Part shown: one piece after another, positions 42,262 to 51,476 of the stretch
Layout: each line of letters opens with the position of its first letter
How positions within the stretch are numbered: the stretch's first letter is position 1
NCBI RefSeq assembly: GCF_013170845.1
Contig: NZ_CP033367.1
Coordinates: 5,705,001-5,769,000 of the forward strand
Direction of reading: 5' to 3'
DNA from: Mesorhizobium loti R88b
GTDB taxonomy: Bacteria; Pseudomonadota; Alphaproteobacteria; Rhizobiales; Rhizobiaceae
Length of the DNA stretch: 64,000 nucleotides
Program-made: the position numbers and the translations under genes
Notes under the pieces: generated by a model
Database searches by the model: none
The model's input: only the letters and a program-made list of their open reading frames with translations
Told to the model about the DNA's origin: nothing

Positions 42262-43335
42262 ATGACGACTGAACAGGGATCGACGCAACCAGGCGCGGAC
42301 GACCGCCCGGTAAAACTTGCCTGCCGCAATGTCTGGAAACTGTTTGGATCGAACGCGGCCAATTTCATCCGCGAGCGTGACGGCAAGGCCAGCATGGCGG
42401 ATGTCGCTGCCGCCGGACTGGTCGGCGCGGTACGGGCCGTCGATCTCGAAATCCGCCAAGGCGAGATTTTCATCATCATGGGCCTGTCCGGCTCCGGCAA
42501 ATCGACGCTGGTGCGCTGCATGTCGCGGCTGGTCGAACCGACGCATGGCAAGGTCGAGTTCGAAGGCAAGGACCTGCTCAAGATTTCAGACGCGGCACTG
42601 ATCGAGTTGCGGCGCCATCGAATGGGTATGGTGTTCCAGAATTTTGCGCTGCTGCCGCATCTCAACGTGCTGGATAACATCGCCTTTCCGCTCAGCATTC
42701 AGGGGCAGGACAGGCCAACGCGCGAGGTGCGGGCGCGCGAAGTCATCGAACTTGTCGGCCTGCGTGGCCGCGAGCATTTCTATCCGCGCGAGCTTTCCGG
42801 CGGCCAGCAGCAGCGTGTCGGCATCGCCCGCAGCCTCGCGACCAAACCGGAAATCTGGTTCCTCGACGAGCCGTTCTCCGCGCTCGACCCGCTGATCCGT
42901 CGCGAGATGCAGGACGAGCTGATGCGGCTGCAGACCATGCTGCACAAGACCATCGTCTTCATCACCCATGATTTCGACGAAGCGATCAGACTGGCCGACC
43001 GCATCGCCATCATGAAGGACGGCGAGGTCATCCAGACCGGCACGCCGGAGGAGTTGGTGGTCAATCCGGCGACCGACTATGTCGCCGAGTTCACCCGCGA
43101 CGTCGACCGCGCCAAGGTGATCTCGGCGCGCAGCCTGATGCGCGCCTGCGACGGCGCCGAGCATGGCGGGACGGTGGCGCCGGAGGCCAAGATCGCCAGT
43201 TTCTCGGCCAGCATCGTTTCCGCCGGCAAGCCGTTCGCCGTGGTCAACGGCACGGGCAAGCCGATCGGCGAAGTGACGCCGCAAGCGGTGATCGATCTGT
43301 TGGCCGGCATCGACAGCTCCGGAGCCCGCGCATGA
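42262..43335 (+). CDS. Glycine betaine/choline ABC transporter ATPase (ProV/OpuAA-like)
   Basis: The 357-aa ATPase has Walker A GLSGSGKST, Q-loop VFQNFALLPHL, signature LSGGQQQR, Walker B EIWFLDEPFSALD and H-loop FITHDFDEA. The ProV-type N-terminal extension before the P-loop (AFRKxxGS-like, here VWKLFGSNAANFIRERDGK) is present. The C-terminus is a short regulatory region and seems to carry only a CBS-like remnant. ATG 42262 has AAGGA upstream. The permease gene overlaps its end. Confidence 0.9.
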   Translation: MTTEQGSTQPGADDRPVKLACRNVWKLFGSNAANFIRERDGKASMADVAAAGLVGAVRAVDLEIRQGEIFIIMGLSGSGKSTLVRCMSRLVEPTHGKVEFEGKDLLKISDAALIELRRHRMGMVFQNFALLPHLNVLDNIAFPLSIQGQDRPTREVRAREVIELVGLRGREHFYPRELSGGQQQRVGIARSLATKPEIWFLDEPFSALDPLIRREMQDELMRLQTMLHKTIVFITHDFDEAIRLADRIAIMKDGEVIQTGTPEELVVNPATDYVAEFTRDVDRAKVISARSLMRACDGAEHGGTVAPEAKIASFSASIVSAGKPFAVVNGTGKPIGEVTPQAVIDLLAGIDSSGARA

Positions 43336-45311
43336 CGGTGACGGCGAGCGCCAGCGAGGCAAGGCCGCCGCTTCAGCGCTGGCTTGTTGTCTGGGCGGCA
43401 GCACTCGCCGCTGTGCTCATGGTGTTCCTGCTGCAGGACGCTGTCCCTTGGGCCGTCAACTATCCGGCCGACGCGGTCGTTCCCGTCGCCGACTGGGTCA
43501 GCGCGCTGATGGGCTGGATCAAATCGAACCTGTCGTGGCTCACGCGCTCGATCACCGCGGTGCTCGGCGTGCCGCTCGATTTCGCGCTCAATCTCTTGGC
43601 CAAGAATTTCAAATTCGGCCATGGCGCCGATACCGTTGTCTTGCCGCGCCTGTCCTGGGTCGGCGTGTGCGCGGCCGCCTTCCTCGCCGGCCACGCTGTC
43701 GGCGGTCGCAAACTCAGCCTGCTGGTCGGCGGCTGTTTCCTCTACATCGCTCTGTTCGGGCAGTGGACCAGCGCCATGCTGACGCTGGGGCTGATCTCTA
43801 TCGCCGTGCCGTTCTGTATCATCACCGGCCTGTTCGCTGGCATCTGGGCGTGGCGCAAGCCGTGGGCCGAAAGGCTTGTTGTCTCCCCTGCCCTTGACCT
43901 GATGCAGACGATCCCGACCTTCGCCTATCTGATCCCGATGCTGCTGCTGTTCGGCAACAGTCCGGTGTCGGCGATGATCGCCACCGCCATCTTTGCCACG
44001 CCGCCGATGGTGCGGGCGACGATGCTTGGCCTGTCGCGGGTGCCGTCCGAGATCGACGATTTCAGTGAAATGGCCGGCTGCACGGCGCGGCAGAAACTGT
44101 GGCGGGTGCTGTTGCCCTCGGCGCGGCCGACGCTGATGGTCGGCGTCAACCAGGTGATCATGCTGGCGCTCAACATGGTGATCATCGCGTCGATGATCGG
44201 CGCCGGCGGCCTCGGCTACGACGTGCTCCTGGCGCTGCGCGCGCTGAAGGTCGGCGAGGCGATGGAAGCCGGTCTCGCCATCGTCGCGCTGGCCATCGCG
44301 CTCGACCGGCTGAGCCAGGCCATCGCGCACAAACAGGCAAAGGGCCATGTTCATCAGGCCGTGAGCCCAAGCCTCTGGCGACGCTACCCCAATCTGACGC
44401 TGGCCATCGCCATCCTTGCCGTCACCACGCTGCTCGGCCTGTTTGTGCCGGCCTTCGCCGCAGTGCCAAAGGCGATCACCTTCACCACCGCGCCGCTGTG
44501 GAAGGCGGCGGTGAACTGGGTGACGATCAACTTCTTCGACATTATCGAGGCGTTCCGCGTGGCGCTGATCCTCAATGTGCTGAACCCGGTGCGCGCCTTC
44601 TGCGAAGGCTTTCCATGGCTGGGCGCGGTGTTCCTGCTCGGCCTTGCCGGCTATCAGCTTTCCGGCCTGCGACTGGCGGCGCTGGTGGCGGCGCTGACTG
44701 CCTTCTGCGCTGTCACCGGCCTGTGGGAAAAGACTATGGCCACCGTCTATCTCTGCGGCATCTCGGCCTTCATTGCCTGCCTGATCGGTATCCCGATCGG
44801 GCTGATGGCGGCGCGCAGCGACCGCTTCGAGAAGATCGTCACCCCGATCATCGACACGCTGCAGGTGCTGCCGTCCTTCTGCTTCATCATCCCGGTGGTG
44901 ATGCTGTTCCGCGTCGGCGACGTCACCGCCATGATCGCCACCGTCGCTTTCGCCGTGGTGCCGGCCATCCGCTACACAAATCACGGTATCCGACAGGTGC
45001 CGCCGGCGCTGATCGAGGCGGCCAAGGTTTCCGGCTGCACGCCGCGCCAGACCTTCTTTCGTGTGCAATTGCCGCTGGCGCTGCCGGAGATCATGCTGGG
45101 CGTCAACCAGACCATCCTGATGGCACTGGCGATGATCATCATCTGCGCCATGGTCGGTACGCGCGATCTCGGCCAGGAAGTGTTCATTGCACTGTCCAAG
45201 GCCGATTCCGGTCGTGGCATTGTCGCCGGCCTGGCCATCGCCTTCATCGGCATCGTCGCCGACCGGCTGTTCAACGCCTGGACGGCGAAGGCGCGGGCAA
45301 GACTGGGATAG
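43332..45311 (+). CDS. Glycine betaine/choline ABC permease, fused double domain
   Basis: The 659-aa protein contains two ProW/OpuAB-type permease units in tandem. The first has EAA loop DFSEMAGCTARQKLWRVLLPSARPTLMVGVNQVIM. The second has IEAAKVSGCTPRQTFFRVQLPLALPEIMLGVNQTILM. They lie about 335 residues apart with around twelve membrane segments overall. Typical ProW/ChoW proteins have a single unit that works as a homodimer; here the dimer is encoded as one chain with diverged halves. Its start overlaps the ATPase stop (ATGA). Confidence 0.9.
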   Translation: MTVTASASEARPPLQRWLVVWAAALAAVLMVFLLQDAVPWAVNYPADAVVPVADWVSALMGWIKSNLSWLTRSITAVLGVPLDFALNLLAKNFKFGHGADTVVLPRLSWVGVCAAAFLAGHAVGGRKLSLLVGGCFLYIALFGQWTSAMLTLGLISIAVPFCIITGLFAGIWAWRKPWAERLVVSPALDLMQTIPTFAYLIPMLLLFGNSPVSAMIATAIFATPPMVRATMLGLSRVPSEIDDFSEMAGCTARQKLWRVLLPSARPTLMVGVNQVIMLALNMVIIASMIGAGGLGYDVLLALRALKVGEAMEAGLAIVALAIALDRLSQAIAHKQAKGHVHQAVSPSLWRRYPNLTLAIAILAVTTLLGLFVPAFAAVPKAITFTTAPLWKAAVNWVTINFFDIIEAFRVALILNVLNPVRAFCEGFPWLGAVFLLGLAGYQLSGLRLAALVAALTAFCAVTGLWEKTMATVYLCGISAFIACLIGIPIGLMAARSDRFEKIVTPIIDTLQVLPSFCFIIPVVMLFRVGDVTAMIATVAFAVVPAIRYTNHGIRQVPPALIEAAKVSGCTPRQTFFRVQLPLALPEIMLGVNQTILMALAMIIICAMVGTRDLGQEVFIALSKADSGRGIVAGLAIAFIGIVADRLFNAWTAKARARLG

Positions 45312-45318
45312 AAGCCGA

Positions 45319-46119
45319 ATGGCCGAGCCGGGCGAACCGCCTTTTACCGTTCTCGTCTTCGACATGGCCAAGACCGGCGAACCGGACGGCGAGCATATGG
45401 TTCGCGGATTTGAGACGCTGGATGCGGCAACATCCTATGCTATTGCGCGGGTTCGCGCCTCGGTGGAGCAACTGCGTAAGCCCGGCATCGCTGCCGCCGA
45501 GCTGCGCCAGCTTTGGCACATCCATGGCGAAGACTGTTCGGTGCTGAACGCCAATGTGCGCGGCAGCGATCTTCTCGACGACTTTATCGCGACGCCGGCG
45601 ACTTCAGCCGAATGCAACTGGCAGGTTCTGGCACCAAGGTTGCGCCGCTTCCGCGCCTCGCTGCTCATCTCCAACGACAAGGATGAGTCGGTCTGGGCTG
45701 GCGGCTTTTTTCGCTCGACCTACAAATTATCGCGCGATGGCCTGCTCGACCATTTTCGCGACGACGCCATTGCCGCCTTCAAAGCAGAGAATATCGAGCC
45801 GGCGGAGCCGACGAAGCTCATGGTCGCCAATCACTTCGAACTTCCCGACCCGCCCTACCCGCCGCCAGGTGTGGCGCTACGGTCCTGGAGGGTCGAGGTC
45901 GGCTTCGTCTGCCACGATGTGAAGTTCGGCGCAGATGCCGCTGGCGTCTTCGCCTGGCCGCAAGAGCCGGCCGACTGGGCGCTCAGAACCATGCAGTTCC
46001 TGCTGATTGCCGACATGATGGCGATGCGCGGTGATGGCCCGGACTGGGCCAACGACTGCGATGTTCTCTCCTCAGAGGTGACCGAGACGGATGCGGCTCC
46101 CGACTATCCCTTGGATTGA
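45319..46119 (+). CDS. Hypothetical protein after the betaine transporter
   Basis: The 266-aa protein was not recognised. It starts FTVLVFDMAKTGEPDGEHMVRGFETLDAATSYAIARVRASVEQLR and contains a Pro-rich stretch DPPYPPPGVALRSW. There are no membrane helices or signal peptide, so it should be cytoplasmic. It begins seven bases after the permease stop with only a weak ribosome binding site, so it is probably transcribed with the operon by read-through. Confidence 0.65.
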   Translation: MAEPGEPPFTVLVFDMAKTGEPDGEHMVRGFETLDAATSYAIARVRASVEQLRKPGIAAAELRQLWHIHGEDCSVLNANVRGSDLLDDFIATPATSAECNWQVLAPRLRRFRASLLISNDKDESVWAGGFFRSTYKLSRDGLLDHFRDDAIAAFKAENIEPAEPTKLMVANHFELPDPPYPPPGVALRSWRVEVGFVCHDVKFGADAAGVFAWPQEPADWALRTMQFLLIADMMAMRGDGPDWANDCDVLSSEVTETDAAPDYPLD

Positions 46120-46133
46120 AGCGCGGCAATCTT

Positions 46134-46284
46134 TAGTTGGGCCATGATCTCGGGACAAACGAAACCGTTTGTCCGAGAAAACCGGTTCCCACTTTTTGCT
46201 TCGCTGACCTTCGGTTCGGGATTATGGCCCTTAGCTGGGCCATGATCTTTTCCGAAAACCGGTTCCCACTTTTCGGGATCATGG
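46134..46284. repeat. Tandem copies of a dispersed rhizobial repeat
   Basis: TAGTTGGGCCATGATC (46134) and TAGCTGGGCCATGATC (46232) each precede GAAAACCGGTTCCCACTTTT (46177-46196 and 46254-46273). The first unit also has a perfect hairpin GGACAAACG-AAAC-CGTTTGTCC near 46152-46173. The block fills the convergent gap between the unknown protein and tmm and may end transcription from both sides. Confidence 0.7.
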
Positions 46285-46285
46285 C

Positions 46286-47644
46286 CTACTCCGCCGCCAC
46301 ACCCTTCACTTCGAGATAGCTCTCCATGGAATCGTCCAGCGCCTGCAGCCAAGGCGTGTGGTGCAGTGGCGCCATGGTGCCGGTCATCAGCGAGCGGTAG
46401 GCGTGATCGCGAAAACTCATAATGTCTTCGCCCTTGTGGTGCTCCCATTCCATGAAGGTCTGGTTGACCGCCTCGACGTCGAAGCCGGGATAGTCGGTTT
46501 GGTCCATCAGCTCCTTGGTGTAGTCGCCCTGGAACCAGATCATCTGCTCGGCGTCTTCCAGCGTCTCTTCGCGTGCGCGCCACTTGGCGCCATGCGCGGC
46601 CATCGCTTCGGCCGACGGCAGCTTGATGCGGCCCAAGATGACGTCGCGCGCGAACCAGGCCTGCGCGTCGAACATGTTGAAGGTGTAGAACTGGTCCTGC
46701 ATGCCGATATAGGACAGCTTCGGGTTCTTCTCCCAAACGACGCCTTCGTAGAGGCTGTCCGGCCACATGCGGTTGGCGGTCTTGAGTTTCAGATCGTCGG
46801 TCAGGAACGGGAAGGAATGCAGATAGCCGGTGCACAGGATGATGGCGTCGACGTCCTTGGTGGTGCCGTCCTTGAAGTGGGCCGTCTTGCCGACGACCTT
46901 CTGCAGCAGCGGCACCTCTTTCCAATTGTCAGGCCATTTGAAACCCATCGGCTTCGAACGGTAGCTGGAGGTGATCGATTTGGCGCCGTATTTGTAGCAT
47001 TGCGAGCCGATGTCCTCGGCCGAATAGGAGCGGCCGATGATCAGGATATCCTTGCCTTTGAACTCCATCGCGTCACGGAAATCATGGCTGTGCAGGATGC
47101 GGCCGTTGAAGGTCGAAAACCCTTCGAAATAGGGAACGTTGGGCACCGAGAAGTGGCCGGAAGCGACGACGACATTGTCGAACTCTTCCGAATAGGTGAC
47201 ATCGTTTGAGCGGTCATGGGCGGTGACGGTGAATTTCTTGGTCTCGTCCGAGAAGGTGACCATGCGCACCGGACTGTTGAAGCGCACCCATTTGCGCAGG
47301 CCTGATTTTTCAACGCGGCCCTTGATGTAGTCCCACAGCACGGCGCGCGGTGGATAAGAGCCAATCGGCCGGCCGAAATGCTCCTCGAAGGTGTAGTCGG
47401 CGAATTCCAGGCATTCCTTCGGTCCGTTCGACCAGAGGTAGCGATACATCGAGCCGTGCACCGGATCGCCATGCTCGTCGAGGCCGGTGCGCCAGGTGTA
47501 GTTCCACAGGCCACCCCAGTCGGACTGCTTTTCGAAACAGACGATTTCGGGAATGTCGGCGCCCTTGTCGGCAGCCGACTTGAAGGCCCTAAGCTGTGCC
47601 AGGCCGGACGGTCCGGCGCCGATGACGGCAACGCGCGTTTTCAT
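46286..47644 (-). CDS. tmm: Trimethylamine monooxygenase (flavin-containing)
   Basis: The 452-aa class B flavoprotein oxidises trimethylamine to TMAO with NADPH and O2. The FAD motif is GAGPSGLAQ (residues 9-17), the NADPH site [12 protein letters not shown] and the FATGY-like motif [33 protein letters not shown] and the C-terminal [17 protein letters not shown] are as in characterised Tmm of methylotrophs and marine roseobacters. AGGAGG precedes ATG 47644; a longer frame reaches 47725. It is divergent from the XRE-cupin regulator. Confidence 0.92.
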   Translation of the reverse strand: MKTRVAVIGAGPSGLAQLRAFKSAADKGADIPEIVCFEKQSDWGGLWNYTWRTGLDEHGDPVHGSMYRYLWSNGPKECLEFADYTFEEHFGRPIGSYPPRAVLWDYIKGRVEKSGLRKWVRFNSPVRMVTFSDETKKFTVTAHDRSNDVTYSEEFDNVVVASGHFSVPNVPYFEGFSTFNGRILHSHDFRDAMEFKGKDILIIGRSYSAEDIGSQCYKYGAKSITSSYRSKPMGFKWPDNWKEVPLLQKVVGKTAHFKDGTTKDVDAIILCTGYLHSFPFLTDDLKLKTANRMWPDSLYEGVVWEKNPKLSYIGMQDQFYTFNMFDAQAWFARDVILGRIKLPSAEAMAAHGAKWRAREETLEDAEQMIWFQGDYTKELMDQTDYPGFDVEAVNQTFMEWEHHKGEDIMSFRDHAYRSLMTGTMAPLHHTPWLQALDDSMESYLEVKGVAAE

Positions 47645-47685
47645 TTCCAGGGCCTCCTTTTTTGATTTCCCCAGCGAAACAAATT

Positions 47686-47698
47686 TCACTGACAGTGA
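47686..47698. promoter_or_regulatory. Palindrome in the tmm promoter region
   Basis: TCACTG-A-CAGTGA is a perfect inverted repeat 42 bases upstream of the tmm start. A related single site, TTCGCTGACAGAA, lies at 47778-47790 nearer the divergent regulator gene. Both are candidates for binding by the XRE-cupin protein. Confidence 0.5.
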
Positions 47699-47904
47699 CA
47701 CTAATTGGCCCTTCGGTGCTGTCAACAGACATCTGTGGGAACTGCATTTACGCGCAACGGATTCCCAGTGAAAAACCTTCGCTGACAGAATTCATGGGAT
47801 CAGCAGGTGGGACTTAAGACGGCTTGCCGACACCGCCGCGCTGCTGTATCGCCACGTGACATGTTCACCTTGAGTGAAATAAATCCGCGAAGTCCGGGGG
47901 CGAG

Positions 47905-48612
47905 ATGGCGCAAGACAGTTCTAATCCCAAGGCTGGGCTTGCCGGCGCCAAGCCAAAGGTTTCGGCCGACGGCAAGACCATCCGGGCACCGCTGACGCAG
48001 AACCCGCACGCCATCCGCGACACCCGCGAAAAAGTGCTGGAAGTGGCGATCGGCCGCGAGGTGCGGGCGTTCCGCAAGAAGCTCGGCATCACCGTAGCTG
48101 ATCTCGCCGTTGCCACCGACATTTCGCTGGGCATGCTGTCGAAGATCGAGAACGGCATCACCTCGCCGTCGCTGACCACCTTGCAGGCACTGTCACGGGC
48201 GCTCGGCGTTCCCGTCACCGCCTTCTTCCGCCGCTTCGAGGAGGAGCGCAGTGCCGTTTTCGTCAAGGCCGGCCAGGGACTGGACGTCGAGCGCCGCGGC
48301 ACGCGCGCCGGCCACCAGTACAATCTGCTCGGCCATATCGGCTCCAACACCAGCGGCGTCGTCGTCGAACCCTATCTGATCACGCTGACCGAGGATTCGG
48401 ATGTGTTCCCGACCTTCCAGCATGAGGGCATGGAGTTCCTCTACATGCTGGAGGGCGAGGTCGTTTACCGGCACGGCAGCAACCTCTATCCGATGAAGCC
48501 CGGCGACAGCCTGTTCTTCGATGCCGATGCGCCGCATGGCCCGGAGCAGCTGACGAAACTGCCGATGCGGTATCTGTCGATTATTTGCTATCCGCAGAAT
48601 AGTGCGGGGTAA
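47905..48612 (+). CDS. XRE-family regulator with cupin domain, probable regulator of methylated-amine genes
   Basis: The 235-aa protein has a 45-residue N-terminal extension, an HTH_3 domain (VRAFRKKLGITVADLAVATDISLGMLSKIENGITSPSLTTL) and a C-terminal cupin (FQHEGMEFLYMLEGEVVYRHGSNLYPMKPGDSLFFDADAPHGPEQL). It is divergent from tmm and convergent with the dmm operon. This position at the centre of the island makes it the best candidate for sensing a methylated amine or a metabolite. The ligand is not known. Confidence 0.88.
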   Translation: MAQDSSNPKAGLAGAKPKVSADGKTIRAPLTQNPHAIRDTREKVLEVAIGREVRAFRKKLGITVADLAVATDISLGMLSKIENGITSPSLTTLQALSRALGVPVTAFFRRFEEERSAVFVKAGQGLDVERRGTRAGHQYNLLGHIGSNTSGVVVEPYLITLTEDSDVFPTFQHEGMEFLYMLEGEVVYRHGSNLYPMKPGDSLFFDADAPHGPEQLTKLPMRYLSIICYPQNSAG

Positions 48613-48619
48613 GATTGGC

Positions 48620-48807
48620 GATCTCCCTCCTCGTGGGGGAGATGTCCGGCAGGACAGAGGGGGGCGCTGTTCCGCCGACTTATCAATCGATCGTAATCTA
48701 GTCACGACCTCAAAGGTTGGAGGTCTTTCACCGGAGGTGGGCAAGGGCTGGCGCTCTACGGCGCCCCCCTCTGCCCTGCCGGGCATCTCCCCCACGAGGG
48801 GGGAGAT
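48620..48807. repeat. Large inverted repeat element between convergent genes
   Basis: The left arm 48620-48667 and the right arm 48761-48807 are reverse complements with only a few mismatches (GTGGGGGAGATGTCCGGCAG against CTGCCGGGCATCTCCCCCAC). Each arm forms its own small hairpin, and the 93 bases between show no gene. It is an analogue of the element at 6505-6647 and probably a non-autonomous palindromic repeat. It may also end both converging operons. Confidence 0.75.
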
Positions 48808-48827
48808 TGGCAGCGTCGCTGGCAGCT

Positions 48828-49868
48828 TTAGTCCGGCCCAAACCCCGGTGACGTCGCACTGCCATCATCGAGCTTCGACAGCCATTCCACCAATGTCGGA
48901 CGAAAGCGCGTCAGGCCCTTGTAGGTGGCGAGTTCGTCCGGCAGGTCGCGGATGACGCGGTGAAGCCGGCGTGCCCATTTCGGCTGCGTCACCAGTTCGT
49001 CCATCTTGATCAGATAGCAGCGGATCGGGAAGACGATGCCGTTGGAGCGCGGCAGCCGCCAGAAGCTTTGCAACTCGACGCGCAGATGCACCTTGTCGCC
49101 GACATTCTCCGGCGTCACGGTCGTCCGATCCGGTCCCCATTTGTGGTAGTTTTCCGGGCTGGTATCGAGACGCGGATTGATGGTCATCGTCCAGTTCAGG
49201 CGCCGCGCCGGCTTGCCCTGCTGGATGTTGGTGAGGAATTTCAGCGCCCTGGTAAAAATCCCCTTCTCATGCGCCAGCGGCACCGGCGCGTGCCATTCGA
49301 AGAAATTCATGCCGATGTCGAAATCGAGCGACCAATCGGCTTGCGTGGTGACCATGCCGGCATCCATCCACAGATTGCCGTCGCGCTGGTCGAGGATGCA
49401 GAAATCGCCCTGGCTCTGGCGGGTGATGTATTCCATCGGCCCGTAAGGCAGGGTCGAGGTGTCGCCGAAGGTAAAGGTGTCGTCGATGCCGAGCGGCCGG
49501 TTGATCCAGCGCCAGCGGTCGCCGTTGCGTGTCAGCGTGAAATGCTCGGGATAGCCGAGCGCCTGCTGTTCCATCAAAAGCTCCAGCAGGTCCCAGCCGG
49601 CCAGCGTCATATGCGGCAGCGACTGGCAGCGCAGCGGATCCTCGGCCAGCACCAGCGCACGGTCCTGCATCTCGGCAACATAGTGCTCGTCGACGTCGAT
49701 CAGGTTTTCCAGCACCGAGCCCTTGGTGCCGACGACATGCGGCTCGATGTTGACCGCATACATGTAGGCGTCTTCGTGGAACGGGAACGGAAACCGCCTG
49801 ATGTGTTCCGGGCTGTTCTTGAAGGTGAAATCGTCGCGGAACGTTTCCTTGCGAAAGGTGATGCCCAT
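48828..49868 (-). CDS. dmmC: Dimethylamine monooxygenase heme subunit (DUF3445 / HODM alpha)
   Basis: This 346-aa protein is of the DUF3445 family, which contains the heme-bound PAS-like catalytic subunit of the oxidative N-demethylase. FPFPFHEDAYMYAVNIEPHV opens it. LRVELQSFWRLPRSNGIVFPIRCYLIKMDEL is the conserved core, and RLHRVIRDLPDELATYKGLTRF follows it. The enzyme removes one methyl group from dimethylamine. A strong TAGGAGG precedes the ATG. It is the last gene of dmmDABC; the letter follows the order in Ruegeria and is inference. Confidence 0.88.
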   Translation of the reverse strand: MGITFRKETFRDDFTFKNSPEHIRRFPFPFHEDAYMYAVNIEPHVVGTKGSVLENLIDVDEHYVAEMQDRALVLAEDPLRCQSLPHMTLAGWDLLELLMEQQALGYPEHFTLTRNGDRWRWINRPLGIDDTFTFGDTSTLPYGPMEYITRQSQGDFCILDQRDGNLWMDAGMVTTQADWSLDFDIGMNFFEWHAPVPLAHEKGIFTRALKFLTNIQQGKPARRLNWTMTINPRLDTSPENYHKWGPDRTTVTPENVGDKVHLRVELQSFWRLPRSNGIVFPIRCYLIKMDELVTQPKWARRLHRVIRDLPDELATYKGLTRFRPTLVEWLSKLDDGSATSPGFGPD

Positions 49869-49877
49869 GATTTCCTC

Positions 49878-50843
49878 CTACCGCTCCAGCACCAGCGACC
49901 GGCCTTCGAAGCGCGACACGCACGGCATGATCTTGCAGCCGGAGCGATGCTCTTCCTCGCTCAGCCAATGGTCGTTGTGGATGAACTTGCCGTCATGAGA
50001 GATGACGTTGGTCTCGCATTGGCCGCAGACACCGCCGCGGCAGAGATAGGGCGGATCGACGCCGGCCGCCTCGATCGCTTCGAGCAAGCTCTGCTGCTCG
50101 CCGACACGGATGGTCTTGCCGCTGACGGCAAGTGTGACATCGAAGGGCAGGCCGGGCTGGGGCGCGGCGAAATGCTCGAAATGCACGGCCTCCGACGGCC
50201 AACCCAGGCTCGCTGCGCGGTCACGCACCCAGTTGATCATGCCGGCCGGACCGCAGACATAGAGATGCGTGCCGAGCGGCTGTGTCGACAGCAGACGGTC
50301 GAGTTCGATGCGCTCCTCGCGGTCGTCGTGGTAGAGCCTGATGCGCCTGTCGTAGCGCTCTCGCAGCACATCGGCATAGGTGCCCAGCGAAGCGGTGCGG
50401 CAGGTGTAGTGCAGTTCGAAATTGCCACCCTCCCCCGCCAGTTGCGCGGTCTGCGCCATGAATGGCGTGATGCCGATGCCACCGGCCAGCATCAGGTGTT
50501 TTTTGGCGCGCAGGTCGAGCGAGAACAGGTTGACGGGATAGCTGATCACCATCTCCAGCCCGGGCTTGACGGAGCGATGCATGAACAGCGAGCCGCCGCG
50601 GCCGACATCGTCGCGGCGCACCGAGATGGTGTATTCGCGCGTGTCGAGCGGCGACCCCATCAGCGAATAGGGATTGAGCCTTGTGCGCTCGCCATCGCGC
50701 ATCTCGACCACGACATGGGCGCCGCCGGAGAAGGTCGGCAGAAGCTCGCCGTCACGGCGGCGGAAATGGAAGCGGGTGACCAGATCGTTGACCGGAACGA
50801 CATCGCTGACGACGACATCGAGCTTGGTGGTGCCGGTGCTCAT
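49878..50843 (-). CDS. dmmB: Dimethylamine monooxygenase reductase (PDR/VanB type)
   Basis: The 321-aa reductase has an FMN-binding segment RLNPYSLMG (residues 55-63), an NAD(P)H domain starting at GGIGITPF (121-128), and a C-terminal 2Fe-2S ferredoxin with Cys268, Cys273, Cys276 and Cys308 (CRGGVCGQC). It passes electrons from NAD(P)H to the heme subunit encoded nine bases downstream. AGGAGG precedes ATG 50843; the frame extends to 51020 without support. Its start overlaps the dmmA stop by four bases. Confidence 0.9.
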   Translation of the reverse strand: MSTGTTKLDVVVSDVVPVNDLVTRFHFRRRDGELLPTFSGGAHVVVEMRDGERTRLNPYSLMGSPLDTREYTISVRRDDVGRGGSLFMHRSVKPGLEMVISYPVNLFSLDLRAKKHLMLAGGIGITPFMAQTAQLAGEGGNFELHYTCRTASLGTYADVLRERYDRRIRLYHDDREERIELDRLLSTQPLGTHLYVCGPAGMINWVRDRAASLGWPSEAVHFEHFAAPQPGLPFDVTLAVSGKTIRVGEQQSLLEAIEAAGVDPPYLCRGGVCGQCETNVISHDGKFIHNDHWLSEEEHRSGCKIMPCVSRFEGRSLVLER

Positions 50844-51436
50844 GGGAAGGCCTCCTCGATTGGAGGAATCTCCGAGCGATCCTCGGCATTGATGCACACG
50901 CCCTGGAAAGCGGCCAGGCGCCTGGAATAGTGATCGCGCACCAGGAGCAGGAGGCCGCAATGCGCGCAGGTCGCCGGCTGCGTCGTCACGTTCTCGGTGA
51001 TGCCCTTGCAGTGCACGCACTGCATGCGCCGCGCCAACGAACCGCGATGCTCTGTCTGCATGGAGGTGTGGTCGATGCCGGCTTCAAGGGCCACCTGCAT
51101 GGCCTGGCCGATCAAGCCTTCGGTGCCGGCGAGGTAGAGGCGCAGGCCCATATGGGCGTTGGTCAGCGTCTGCTTCAGCCGGGGCAGCAAACTGGCAAAG
51201 GATGGCGCCTGGTGAAACTGCGCTGGTTTGAGCGCTTCGAGGGCGCCGACATGCTTGCCGTCAGGGCCGGGAATGAAGACGATCTCGGCCCCGTCGAAGA
51301 AGCCGGGCGGGGCCGTCCTTGCCATATCAACGATCGCCAGCGCGCCTTCCGCATCCGCCAGGAAAAGATGATGCTTGCCGGGCTGCGGAGACAGGGTTCC
51401 GTAAATGGGCCGGCTGATGATGGTCTTGGCTGCCAT
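50840..51436 (-). CDS. dmmA: Dimethylamine monooxygenase subunit, DmmA family (zinc-ribbon tail)
   Basis: The 198-aa protein has an N-terminal alpha-beta part that looks like a degraded NAD-binding domain (GLRLYLAGTEGLIGQAMQVALEAGI). A C-terminal ribbon follows with Cys140, Cys143, Cys157 and Cys160. A DRSEIPPIEEAFP tail ends the protein. It corresponds to the small accessory subunit found between the GcvT-like and reductase subunits in known dimethylamine monooxygenase operons. Its exact role is not settled. Confidence 0.8.
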   Translation of the reverse strand: MAAKTIISRPIYGTLSPQPGKHHLFLADAEGALAIVDMARTAPPGFFDGAEIVFIPGPDGKHVGALEALKPAQFHQAPSFASLLPRLKQTLTNAHMGLRLYLAGTEGLIGQAMQVALEAGIDHTSMQTEHRGSLARRMQCVHCKGITENVTTQPATCAHCGLLLLVRDHYSRRLAAFQGVCINAEDRSEIPPIEEAFP

Positions 51437-51476
51437 TCTCTCTGTTTGCCCTAAATCCCTCGCTGTCGATAATGCC

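Noticed and set aside
43077..45371. 764-aa minus-strand open frame
   Set aside because: It mirrors the fused permease gene, whose membrane helices and EAA loops are unmistakable on the plus strand.
48960..50930. 656-aa plus-strand open frame opposite dmmC and dmmB
   Set aside because: The minus-strand genes have strong family motifs and AGGAGG starts. The plus frame has none.
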